Shown: piece after piece, positions 9,452 through 16,834 of the stretch
How the letters are laid out: each line of letters starts with the position of its first letter
How positions within the stretch are numbered: position 1 is the first letter of the stretch
NCBI RefSeq assembly: GCF_902832885.1
Contig: NZ_CADFDK010000021.1
Span: 1 to 64,000, forward strand
Direction of reading: 5' to 3'
DNA length: 64,000 bases
Source of the DNA: Burkholderia seminalis DSM 23518
Lineage (GTDB): Bacteria; Pseudomonadota; Gammaproteobacteria; Burkholderiales; Burkholderiaceae
The notes under the pieces: model-generated
Told to the model about the DNA's origin: nothing
The model's database searches: none
What the model saw: the letters and a program-made list of their open reading frames with translations, nothing else
Position numbers and translations under genes: made by a program

Positions 9452-10609
9452 ATGATGAACATTCTGTACACCAACTTCCACGGCGATTACGGCGGCGGCC
9501 AGGACACCTACGTCCGCGATCTCGCCGTCGCGATGAGCCGCCGTCACCGCGTGACCGTGGCGTCGCCGGAAGGCAGCCGCCTGTCGCGACTGCTGAGTGA
9601 TAGTCCCGACGTAGCGATCTTCGACATGGAATTCAAGCCGCGCTGGAACCGGCTGTGCCGGGAGATTCTCAGGCTGCGCCAGCGGATCGCCACCGAACGC
9701 TTCGACGTAATCCACGTGAACGGGTCCGCCGATCACCGGCAGGTAATGCTGGCGCTGCTCGGCTACCGGTATCGACCAGCGGTCGTGCTGACCAAGCACA
9801 ACACCTATCGCGCCGACAGTTTCGGCAACCTGCTGCGTGCCCGGCTGGCCACCGACCACACGATCGCGGTCAGCGACTACGTCGCGAACATGCTCGCGCT
9901 GCGCTCGCCGTACAGCGACGTCACTGTGGTCAAGCACGGCGTGCGCCGGCCGGCTGCCGAACGACTCGCGGCCGACGAGATCCGCCGCCGCAAAATCGCG
10001 CTGTTCGGCGCGTCCAGCGCGGATGCGATTGTGCTGGGCAGCAGCGCCGGCACCGCGCCCGAAAAAGGTTGGATGGACCTGATTGCCGCGCTCGGCCGCC
10101 TGCCGGAAGCCGAGCGCGAGCGGTTTCGCGTGCTGCTGGTCGGCGCGGAGCCGTCCGGCGAGCAACGCGAGCAAATCGCGCGGCACGGCATGGCGTCGCG
10201 CACCGCGTTCACTGGGCGGCTCGACGATGTGCGGACGCCGTTCTCGATCATCGACGTGTCGTTCGTGCTGTCGTACCACGAGAGCCTGTCGTATGCGTGC
10301 CGCGAAGCGATGTCGCTGGGCTGCCCGGCGATCGTGACGCGAGTGGGCGGGCTGCCCGAGAACGTCGAACCGGGCGTGGACGGCTGGGTCGTCCCGCCGC
10401 GCGAGCCCGCGGCAATCGAAGCGATCCTGCGCGCGATCGTGCAGGAACCCGGCTGCGTCCGTGCGATGGGACGCAGCGCGTGGCTGAAAGGCAAGCGCGA
10501 ATTCTCGTTTGACGAGTTCGTCGACGCGACCTTGTCCGTGTATCACAAGTCGATTCGACACAACCCCTACCGCTGGGTGACTTCCTTGAGATCCACGAAA
10601 TGGCAGTGA
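9452..10609 (+). CDS. Glycosyltransferase family 4-type (GT-B fold)
   Basis: The ATG at 9452 (or the adjacent one at 9455) follows AGGTG and gives MMNILYTNFHGDYGGGQD. This is a typical GT-B N-terminus with a glycine-rich acceptor/donor loop. The 385-residue protein carries HVNGSADHRQ and TKHNTYR in the N-terminal domain. The C-terminal donor-binding domain has GSSAGTAPEKGW and the EX7E motif in ESLSYACREAM, then VTRVGGLPENV. This family transfers sugars in LPS core, O-antigen or capsule assembly; acceptor and donor cannot be read. A polysaccharide deacetylase gene follows in the same direction, suggesting a small surface-glycan module. Confidence 0.88.
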   Translation: MMNILYTNFHGDYGGGQDTYVRDLAVAMSRRHRVTVASPEGSRLSRLLSDSPDVAIFDMEFKPRWNRLCREILRLRQRIATERFDVIHVNGSADHRQVMLALLGYRYRPAVVLTKHNTYRADSFGNLLRARLATDHTIAVSDYVANMLALRSPYSDVTVVKHGVRRPAAERLAADEIRRRKIALFGASSADAIVLGSSAGTAPEKGWMDLIAALGRLPEAERERFRVLLVGAEPSGEQREQIARHGMASRTAFTGRLDDVRTPFSIIDVSFVLSYHESLSYACREAMSLGCPAIVTRVGGLPENVEPGVDGWVVPPREPAAIEAILRAIVQEPGCVRAMGRSAWLKGKREFSFDEFVDATLSVYHKSIRHNPYRWVTSLRSTKWQ

Positions 10610-10758
10610 ATATATGGAAGAGGTACCGGGACCTGCGCCACAAGGAACCGCCGGCCTACTGGAAGGCCGCACCGATCATCGCGCGGTGGCCCGCCAGTGC
10701 CGATTTCACTGAGGTCGGAGACCTCAAGACCCTACGGATCTTCCACAAGGCCACGTAA
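10600..10758 (+). CDS. Small hypothetical protein (52 residues)
   Basis: The ATG at 10600 overlaps the last codons of the glycosyltransferase, and the frame stays open to a TAA at 10756-10758. The product is basic and aromatic (MAVNIWKRYRDLRHK near the start). The overlap suggests translational coupling, but no known motif is visible. It may instead be the N-terminal remnant of a longer glycan gene. Confidence 0.3.
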   Translation: MAVNIWKRYRDLRHKEPPAYWKAAPIIARWPASADFTEVGDLKTLRIFHKAT

Positions 10759-10782
10759 TCCCGCTTTCCTGCGACCTGTTCG

Positions 10783-11601
10783 ATGCTAACACGCCCCCCA
10801 CGCTACCCGATCCTAATGTACCATCAGATCCGCCCGCTACCGCCGCCGACCGACCAGCTGCGCAGCCTGAGCGTCACGCCCGACGCGTTCCGCCGCCAGA
10901 TGACGCTGTTCAGGCGGCTTGGCTACCGCGGCCTGAGCGTGCGCAAACTCCAGCCGTACCTGCGTGGGGATCGGCAGGGCAAGGTCTTCGGCATTTCGTT
11001 CGACGACGGCTTTCTCAACGTGCTGACGCATGCGATGCCCGTGCTGGACACGCTAGGGTTCACCGCGACCTGCTACTTCGTCGCCGGTCGGTTCGGCGGC
11101 GCGAACGACTGGGACGCGGGCGCGCCGACCACGCGCTCGCCGCTGATGACCTGCGAGGACATGCTCGCGTGGCGCGATCACGGCCATGAAATCGGCTCGC
11201 ATACGCTCGATCACGTCGCGCTGTCGTATGTGCCGGCGTCTGTTTCGGCGTTTCAGTTGACCGAATCGAAGCGGCAACTCGAAATGCTGAGCGGTCAATG
11301 TGTCGAATCGTTCTGTTATCCGTACGGCAATCTCGATGCACGCGTGCGTGAGCAGGTCATCGCTGCCGGTTACGGCAACGCGACGACGACCCGGCACGGA
11401 TGCGCCGGTGCAAACGACGATCCGTTTTTGTTGCCGCGGATTCCGGTCGCGGGCGGGGTCGGGGCTACGAGGCTGTGGTTCAAGTGTGCGCGGGTATCGC
11501 TAGGTCAGGCCGCAATGTTTCTTTCGCGTCGAGAAGGGACGGCAAACTGGTTCATGATTTCCAGTCGAACGCATCCCAGTTCCGCAAGGAATTCGATGTG
11601 A
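10783..11601 (+). CDS. Polysaccharide deacetylase (NodB homology domain, CE4)
   Basis: This 272-residue cytoplasmic-looking protein has YPILMYHQI at the N-terminus, the CE4 motif 1 SFDDGF with the catalytic/metal-binding aspartates, and motif 2 SHTLDH with the HxxxH metal ligands. CYPYG and RHGCAG follow further on. Family members remove acetyl groups from N-acetylhexosamines in surface polysaccharides. It lies 24 bases after the 52-residue ORF and downstream of a glycosyltransferase. The last ~25 residues (after VSLGQAAMF) look unlike the family, so the 3' end may be frame-disturbed. Confidence 0.87.
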   Translation: MLTRPPRYPILMYHQIRPLPPPTDQLRSLSVTPDAFRRQMTLFRRLGYRGLSVRKLQPYLRGDRQGKVFGISFDDGFLNVLTHAMPVLDTLGFTATCYFVAGRFGGANDWDAGAPTTRSPLMTCEDMLAWRDHGHEIGSHTLDHVALSYVPASVSAFQLTESKRQLEMLSGQCVESFCYPYGNLDARVREQVIAAGYGNATTTRHGCAGANDDPFLLPRIPVAGGVGATRLWFKCARVSLGQAAMFLSRREGTANWFMISSRTHPSSARNSM

Positions 11602-11679
11602 TCGTCAAGCACTCATGCTTGTCATAGCGCGGTAAGCGCGGCCCGCGTATGAAGGTGATTTACCGGACGAACTTGCATT

Positions 11680-12200
11680 CGGCTTGTACCCGAACATCTT
11701 GAACGCGAAGAGCACGTTCATCTGCCCACCGACGATGACTGCCCGATTGCGGTGGTCAGCTCGGGCCGCTGGGCGAAGACATCGCGGAGCAACCGAATAC
11801 GTGTGTGCGCACTTTCGTGTGATCCGTCATCGCCGTCCGAAGCTGGACTACGCGCGCTGTGATCGCATCGCGCAGGCTGCGGCCCCGAGCCGCCCGATCT
11901 ATCGGGGCATCCCGAGACCAGCGCTGCGCGCTCACATCGCCGTGTCGAAGTTCGCGTACCATCTCCCCCTGCACCGCAAAGCGGTGATGTACGCGAGTGA
12001 CACCGTCGGAATCGATCCGGGCGCGATGGGGTATTGGATGGGTAGCATCGAGGCGCTGCTCGCACCGTTGGTCGACACCGTGCGCCGCTCCGCGCTGGCC
12101 GGCGGCAAGGTTGATGCTGACGACACGCCGTTGCCAGTGCTGGCGCCCGGCAACGGTCGCACAAAGAGAGCACGTCTGTGGGATACGTGCGTGATGACCG
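11680..12200 (+). pseudogene. Degenerate IS66-family transposase (TnpC) fragment
   Basis: Three plus-strand frames together read as the zinc-finger and central part of an IS66 transposase. The first segment reads PEHLEREEHVHLP, the second CGGQLGPLGEDIAEQ, the third HFRVIRHRRPKLDYARC. The third then continues through APSRPIYRG, KFAYHLPLHR, DDTPLPVLAPGNG and RLWDTCV. At least two frameshifts separate the segments, and both the N-terminal and the C-terminal catalytic portions are missing. No tnpA/tnpB genes and no clear terminal repeats were seen. It is a dead insertion-sequence remnant. Confidence 0.8.
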
Positions 12201-12229
12201 GCCGAGTGCCTCCGAAGAGCCGCCGGTGG

Positions 12230-12475
12230 TCTGGTTCGCTGCTCGAACAGGTTGGTCTCCAGCTTCCGTGTTCGCTGGCTTCGATACGCGGCGATCGCAG
12301 CAGTGATCTCTTCGTCGATACCGTCAAACGCGGCGTCGACCGCTTTCGGGATTTTGATGTCGTTCCCGGCCGCGCGCGCGAAGAACAGGCGGAGAAATGT
12401 GTCGATGTCCATGTCGGCGCCGTAGCGTCGGACGTACTCGCGATAGTTCGCCTGGATCTTGGCCGAATAGCACAT
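12230..12475 (-). pseudogene. Truncated SRAP/HMCES-family (YedK-like, DUF159) gene, N-terminal part
   Basis: The minus-strand frame begins MCYSAKIQANYREYVRR with the catalytic Cys at position 2. It continues with IPKAVDAAF and TRKLETNLFEQR, as in the longer MCYSA-type SRAP proteins, and has GGGAG before the ATG. SRAP proteins form covalent links to abasic sites in single-stranded DNA. Similarity stops after about 82 residues, where the frame passes antisense into the IS66 remnant. The conserved DNA-binding and active-site Glu/His parts are therefore missing and the gene is probably non-functional. Confidence 0.75.
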
Positions 12476-12737
12476 CGTCGTCTCCCATAAACGTTGCCCT
12501 TTCGACAGAGTATCGCGGTCAGGCGCGGGCCGAACAGAATTGCGGGGATCCCCACTCGGCTGTGAGCGGCCCTGGATCTTGTAGACATTGAGGTGTGGAG
12601 TCGCGGGAGGGTAATTTGGGCGGATGCAACGCGCGTGACCGTTAGTTGCGCATTTGAATTCCCCCCTCGCTGCTGGCTATGCGGCCGACGATTGTCGATG
12701 TTGCTGGCAGGCAGATGGGCGCGCACCCGCGCGCGCT

Positions 12738-12776
12738 GATTTAGGGGTGCGGCTTTGACGCGCCCCTAAATCTTTT
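12738..12776 (+). terminator. Probable rho-independent terminator
   Basis: GATTTAGGGG at 12738-12747 pairs perfectly with CCCCTAAATC at 12763-12772 and is followed by TTTT. The AT-rich lower stem would also provide a U-tract in the opposite direction, so it may be bidirectional. It could end repA transcription from the right or readthrough from the left. Confidence 0.55.
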
Positions 12777-12989
12777 GTCGCGCCGTTAGCGGTGCGGCGG
12801 CCGTCGGCCGCCGTAGCGCTTACGGCCTGCCGGAGGACAGCGTGTGTGGTTCGGAGGGGTTAGCCACGCAAGCGGGCAAGGCCCGCGTGAAGCCGCGGCT
12901 TGCCGCGGGTCGATATGGGGTATAGGTAGAGATAGGTTCTGACGAAGCCCCGACACTTAACGGCGAGCCGTCCCGACAGATAAATGCAC

Positions 12990-12998
12990 TTATTCACA
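12990..12998 (+). promoter_or_regulatory. DnaA box
   Basis: TTATTCACA matches the DnaA box consensus TTWTNCACA exactly. It lies about 150 bases beyond the repA stop codon, the place expected for the origin of an IncFII-like replicon. Confidence 0.5.
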
Positions 12999-13150
12999 GC
13001 TGTAGGTGGTAGCACAGCGCCGCGTCGCCAAAATCAGTGCCGCAAGCCCGCCCATCCGCTACAAAACACCAGCGACAAACGCCATTGCCCACGATTCGCA
13101 CGAGCGCGGGCCTCGCGGTAGCGATGGAGAGAGAGGGAACCGCCTAGGTG

Positions 13151-14044
13151 CTAGGCGGGTGGAGCGAGCTGGTTACGCGCGACCCGGAAACATCGGTCGC
13201 GATCCCAGTCGGGATAGGTAGCTTTGATTTCGCCGGCGCGGATCATGACCGCGCGCTCGAGGTCGGCGCGACGATCACTCTCGGAGAGCGTGCCTCGGGC
13301 AACAGCCTTAGCCTGAGCGGCCGCAAGCTTGTCGGTGAGCTGCGCGAGCAGTTGGCCCCCACCAGCGCCTACCTTCCGCTCCCGCTTGCGCGCGGCGTCC
13401 CGCCGGCGCTGCATGCGCAGGTGAGCACGTGTGCGCTCGTGCCGCAACCACGTGCCCAGGCCGAATTGTTCGAATAACGCGGGCGTGACGTATCGAATCG
13501 CCGCCAACCCGCGATAGCGCGGCCCTTCGTCGCTGACCTCAACCTCGCATTGTGGCCGGCTCTTCACCAGCCGTGCGGTGACCAGGTCGCGCAGCGCGCG
13601 CTCGGCACGGCGCACCGAGAGACCCGCCTGCTCGGCCAGGTAGGGCAGGGTGAAATCCACCCAACCGCTCTGCGCCGGCACTGCGATACGCAACGTCGAG
13701 ACGTCACAAAATTTGACGAGCGCTCGCACCAGTTGCACGCACGCGATGCGGCGCTCGCTGCGCTGCTGGCGGCGGCTTCCATTGGCCGCATTCAGGGCCG
13801 GCAACCAGGCCTGCGGCGTTTCGAGATATCGGCCGAGGCGCAACTTCAACTCGCGCAGCAGCCGAGGGCTGTTCGCCGGCGCCGGACACGGAATATCCGT
13901 CGGCCAAACGCGCGCAGGCAGCGCCTTGCGTCGACTGCGGGCGTGCGTAGGCACAGCCATCCAGTCGTCGCTGGCGGCCGGACAGGTCGGATTCACCGGA
14001 GCGTGCGCCAGAATCGGCGACGTACCGGGAATCAGCCGAGTCAT
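13151..14044 (-). CDS. repA: Plasmid replication initiator RepA (IncFII RepA family)
   Basis: This 297-residue basic protein carries the central IncFII-RepA segment: RRQQRSERRIACVQLVRAL, then FTLPYLAEQAGLSVRRAERA (a winged-helix-like region), LVKSRPQCEVEVSDEG and YRGLAAIRYVTPALFEQFGL. A charged C-terminal tail rich in Arg/Lys follows. RepA of this family is rate-limiting and binds the origin downstream of its own gene. Its ATG lies 8 bases after the stop of a 45-codon leader ORF, and a promoter plus terminator for an antisense RNA lie opposite the leader. Both features fit post-transcriptional copy-number control. The window therefore includes the replicon of the plasmid. Confidence 0.85.
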   Translation of the reverse strand: MTRLIPGTSPILAHAPVNPTCPAASDDWMAVPTHARSRRKALPARVWPTDIPCPAPANSPRLLRELKLRLGRYLETPQAWLPALNAANGSRRQQRSERRIACVQLVRALVKFCDVSTLRIAVPAQSGWVDFTLPYLAEQAGLSVRRAERALRDLVTARLVKSRPQCEVEVSDEGPRYRGLAAIRYVTPALFEQFGLGTWLRHERTRAHLRMQRRRDAARKRERKVGAGGGQLLAQLTDKLAAAQAKAVARGTLSESDRRADLERAVMIRAGEIKATYPDWDRDRCFRVARNQLAPPA

Positions 14045-14052
14045 GAGCTGGT

Positions 14053-14190
14053 TCAGTCCGTGCCCGATACCCTCGAATTCTGGTTATCCGGGTCGACGCC
14101 GGCCGCTACCACGTAGCGGAGCGGAATCGCCGTTGCATCTGTTTTCAATGCCTCACCGGCAATACGGCCAATGTTGTTCTGGATCATCAT
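14053..14190 (-). CDS. Leader peptide ORF upstream of repA (45 residues)
   Basis: Reading from the tandem ATGs at 14190/14187, the frame gives a 45-residue peptide starting MMIQNNIGRIAGEALKTD. It stops at a TGA at 14055-14053, 8 bases before the repA ATG. The spacing is what translational coupling needs, as with the leader peptides of IncFII and IncI replicons. There is no obvious sequence similarity to those peptides, and no strong Shine-Dalgarno sequence precedes the ORF. The antisense RNA region lies about 80 bases upstream. Confidence 0.6.
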   Translation of the reverse strand: MMIQNNIGRIAGEALKTDATAIPLRYVVAAGVDPDNQNSRVSGTD

Positions 14191-14232
14191 CTGATGTGCT
14201 GATTCGTTAAGTTGCTGTCACATAGATGACGC

Positions 14233-14260
14233 TTGACAGGGCACGCTTCTGTTCTAGAAT
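14233..14260 (+). promoter_or_regulatory. Sigma70 promoter for an antisense RNA
   Basis: TTGACA (14233-14238) and TAGAAT (14255-14260) are separated by 16 bases, close to consensus. The promoter points against repA transcription and leads to a terminator about 85 bases on, with no open reading frame of note between them. Confidence 0.7.
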
Positions 14261-14266
14261 CCGAAA

Positions 14267-14350
14267 CTTCTCGTGTGACGCCTGCGACGCTGAAGGTCCC
14301 TGTCGTACGTCGTCTTATTCGCGCCCCGATTGCACTCGGGGCGTTTTTTT
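14267..14350 (+). ncRNA. Candidate antisense copy-number control RNA (RNAI/CopA type)
   Basis: The predicted transcript starts about 7 bases after the -10 box and ends at an 8-bp GC hairpin with a 6-base loop (CGCCCCGA at 14322-14329, loop TTGCAC, TCGGGGCG at 14336-14343) and seven T residues. It lies antisense to the 5' leader of the repA mRNA, upstream of the leader ORF. Size (about 84 nt), promoter strength, terminator hairpin and position all fit the antisense RNAs that control IncFII/IncI-type replicons. No longer-range pseudoknot partner for the loop was found by eye. Confidence 0.65.
14322..14350 (+). terminator. Rho-independent terminator of the antisense RNA
   Basis: Eight-base-pair GC-rich stem, six-base loop, and T-tract at 14344-14350. 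Confidence 0.8.
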
Positions 14351-14451
14351 GGCTTGTCTACCCACTCCTCCGTATTCGTTAGCGATACAAAACATTCCAA
14401 AAGAGTCGCTTTCAGTCCAGCGGAACCGGGCAACTCCATAACCAGTTGCAC

Positions 14452-15894
14452 TCACAACCAGTTCGCCGGACGATCCTCATCGGTATAGGGCGGATCTTCA
14501 TCGAACATCGGGGGCGGCTCATCGACGACCGGAGGCTCGGCGAACAGCCGAGTCGAATCCGGCTCCGTTTCGGGCGCCTTAACCGCCGCGGGCGTTCTGT
14601 TTTCGGGCTCGCGCGCAGTCGCGGGCCTCGGTGCCGCTACGGCATTGGTGGCCGGTGCCGATGCGAGCGGCTGCGGTTGCCGTTGGGCCTTGCGTGCCGC
14701 GTCGAAGGCGGTCAGGGGAAGCGGGGGCATCACTTCGGTCCCCGGCCGCCAGATCCATGAATCCAGCTCCGACTCCGCGATAAGCGCGTCGAGCTCGGAC
14801 TGGTAGGCGGACGACACGTCGGCAGGCACAACGTAGAGCGCCGTACCGCGCTCGGCGTCGGTCAACAACGCCGTGGCGATTGGATGCTTCGCGGTCTGGT
14901 TGTACCGCAGGCACTTCTGGTACCGACGGGTGGCCAAGGCCTTCAGCAGCGCGATATCGGCGAGCGATTCGAACGGGATCCACGATTCGTTGGTCAGCAT
15001 CATCGACACTTCCTGGACGGTAGCGATACCGGCCGCTGACAGGCTCGCGGTGGCGATGACCATGAGGTGGGTGCCTTCCGTGGCCGACCAGATCTCGAGC
15101 TCCGACGCGAAGACTTTCTCGATCCGCTTCTTGGTCTTCTCGTCGACCATCAGGCCATAGTCGGGTAGATGCTTGATGACCAGCTTGAAGCCAAAGCGAG
15201 CGGTCGCGATTTCCTTGAGCTCACCGATCACCAGCACGAAGTGCGGCTTCCCGGACTCGGAAACAGAAATCCGGGCGAGATGCTCCGTGCGTCGCTGGGC
15301 GATGCGGTCCTTCTGGTCGCCGACGAACATCTCGGGGACGTACAGCATGTCCTCGAGGCTCATCTTCTTCGCGTTCTTGCCCGCAGCGGCCAACAGCAGA
15401 TACTTGCGGACCACCGACCAGTTGCGCTTGCCGGCCATGGCCGGCGACCAGCGATTCAGGCCGGCCTGTTCCCAGAGGTAGTGCAGCAAACCCCGCAAGG
15501 TCAACTTCTTGCCATCCGTCTTGATGCTGTCAGGCTCGTCGCCAGAGGGCTCCGGCATCTCCCGCGCCGCGCCTTTCGCCAACGCGAAACCGAACTTGAG
15601 GGTGACCTCCCCGGACTCCGGATCCTCAACGATGGCCGCCCCCTCTACATCGCCATAACCGCTCAGGCCGGGCGGGGTTTCGTACGAGTCGCAGCCGAGC
15701 TTGTGCTTCGCGCCGGTACCGGGCATACGCTTGACCTGATAGCGCCCCTCGAAACGTGCGATGTACATCGGAATCGGCGGAGTCGAGCACAGGCAGAGCG
15801 GACGTGTCTTCGCCTCGTGCGCAGCTGGCAGTTTCGCAAGGAAACTATTGCTTCCCGCCTCATATTCCAACCCGTCCAATTCAAAGTTCTGCAT
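14452..15894 (-). CDS. DUF1173 family protein
   Basis: This 480-residue protein has the DUF1173 N-terminus, with RPLCLCSTPPIPMYIARF and HKLGCDSYE, which look like a cysteine/histidine metal site. A helical region (LLHYLWEQAGLNRW) and a long alpha/beta section follow. The last 110 residues are proline-rich and acidic. The molecular function is not known; the family is found mainly on conjugative plasmids and integrative elements. A strong ribosome binding site (CAGGAG) precedes the ATG. The gene ends about 400 bases before repA and starts close behind the 70-residue gene, so it is probably the last gene of the long minus-strand set. Confidence 0.85.
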   Translation of the reverse strand: MQNFELDGLEYEAGSNSFLAKLPAAHEAKTRPLCLCSTPPIPMYIARFEGRYQVKRMPGTGAKHKLGCDSYETPPGLSGYGDVEGAAIVEDPESGEVTLKFGFALAKGAAREMPEPSGDEPDSIKTDGKKLTLRGLLHYLWEQAGLNRWSPAMAGKRNWSVVRKYLLLAAAGKNAKKMSLEDMLYVPEMFVGDQKDRIAQRRTEHLARISVSESGKPHFVLVIGELKEIATARFGFKLVIKHLPDYGLMVDEKTKKRIEKVFASELEIWSATEGTHLMVIATASLSAAGIATVQEVSMMLTNESWIPFESLADIALLKALATRRYQKCLRYNQTAKHPIATALLTDAERGTALYVVPADVSSAYQSELDALIAESELDSWIWRPGTEVMPPLPLTAFDAARKAQRQPQPLASAPATNAVAAPRPATAREPENRTPAAVKAPETEPDSTRLFAEPPVVDEPPPMFDEDPPYTDEDRPANWL

Positions 15895-15909
15895 GCCAGA
15901 TCTCCTGGT

Positions 15910-16122
15910 TTAAACGGCGGCTGAGCGCTTCGCCAAGCCCCTCGAGGGCGCTTTGGCAGAGCGGGGCTCCGCCTCTCGGACATCCAGGCCGCGCGCGCGG
16001 GCCTCGATCAGCAACTGGACGAGTTCCACGGCCTCGTCGGCCGTCATGTCGCCGGCGATCGCCGCCGACACGATGCTGTGTGCGGTCACGGGTTTGCCAC
16101 TTCGAAACACCTGATCGGTCAT
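15910..16122 (-). CDS. Hypothetical 70-residue protein
   Basis: The ATG at 16122 (MTDQVFRSGKPV) was chosen because CGGAG lies 6 bases upstream; an upstream ATG at 16155 lacks this. The product is a small helical protein with an amphipathic stretch (DEAVELVQLLIEARARG) and no membrane segment. It lies 30 bases after the 222-residue gene and 16 bases before the DUF1173 gene, in the same operon. No family recognised. Confidence 0.65.
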   Translation of the reverse strand: MTDQVFRSGKPVTAHSIVSAAIAGDMTADEAVELVQLLIEARARGLDVREAEPRSAKAPSRGLAKRSAAV

Positions 16123-16151
16123 GGGTAGCTCCGGTATGGGGATGGGGTGGC

Positions 16152-16820
16152 TCAATCGCTGTCGGGCGGGACGTCGCCGAATACGGTGCCGAGCGCGATC
16201 GCACCGAGCAGTTCACGGGCGTAGGTAACCGACGGTATGGCGTCTCCGAAATAGGCATCGACGCCATACGGATTCGTACACCACAGACCTTCGCCGCTGA
16301 CGAAGTCGAACGAGTGGCCGTCGACGTCGACCGATTTGCCCGCGGTCAGCGCGTGCACGAACGCTTCGGGCGTTGGAAGATCCAGCGCCGGCCAATCGCC
16401 GGCTTCGATTGCCGCCTTTGTTTTGGCACGTCGCTCGTCGGCCGCTTTTTCTCGCGCCAGCTCGCTCTCCGCTTCAGCCAAGGCCTCCGCCAGTTCAGCC
16501 TCGGCGTTGGCCTGATCGACCTGCGCCCAGTTGACGGCGCTTTCGAACGCATCTCGCAACACGGGCACGTCGGCGAGCAACGGCGAGCAACCGAGATCGT
16601 CGGCCCCGACCAAGACAAGATCTCGGCCGAGATCGCTCGCCCCATAGCGTGCCCGTTTCAGGAGTGCGGCCCGCGCTTCGGATCCTTCATCGGTGGTGCA
16701 GATCGCCATCGCGTAGTCGACGCGAGCCTGCAGCGCGCGCTCGAAAGCGATCGGCACGTCGGGATTGCGCAGACCGATGCCCGTTGCCACGTCCGGTCCA
16801 GCAGGAAGCTTCGAATTCAT
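16152..16820 (-). CDS. Hypothetical 222-residue protein, paralogous to the gene at 21652-22050
   Basis: A strong AAGGAG precedes the ATG. Residues about 20-95 resemble the small protein on the other side of the adhesin gene: FERALQARVDYAMAICTTD here versus FARALKVRVQYAYGVCTTD there, and LLADVPVLRDAFESAV versus LTADIPMLRDAFEGAV. The middle is an alanine/glutamate-rich coiled coil (about 100-140). The C-terminal third is mixed alpha/beta. No signal peptide. The family is unknown to me; it starts 14 bases after the adhesin stop. Confidence 0.7.
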   Translation of the reverse strand: MNSKLPAGPDVATGIGLRNPDVPIAFERALQARVDYAMAICTTDEGSEARAALLKRARYGASDLGRDLVLVGADDLGCSPLLADVPVLRDAFESAVNWAQVDQANAEAELAEALAEAESELAREKAADERRAKTKAAIEAGDWPALDLPTPEAFVHALTAGKSVDVDGHSFDFVSGEGLWCTNPYGVDAYFGDAIPSVTYARELLGAIALGTVFGDVPPDSD

Positions 16821-16834
16821 GGTGGTCTCCTTGG

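Larger units (their letters stand above)
12476..13150. other. Noncoding stretch downstream of repA; candidate oriV
   Basis: No gene is supported in these 675 bases. They contain a strong hairpin (12738-12772), two GC-rich inverted repeats (12872-12886 and 12893-12908) and a DnaA box TTATTCACA at 12990-12998. In IncFII-type replicons the origin lies just downstream of repA and carries a DnaA box, which matches this position relative to repA at 13151-14044. Iterons are not evident. Assignment as oriV is inference. Confidence 0.5.

Noticed and set aside
9446-10672. Minus-strand open frame (408 codons) opposite the glycosyltransferase
   Set aside because: The plus strand encodes a clear GT-B enzyme; the antisense product is Arg/His/Ala-rich with no family features.
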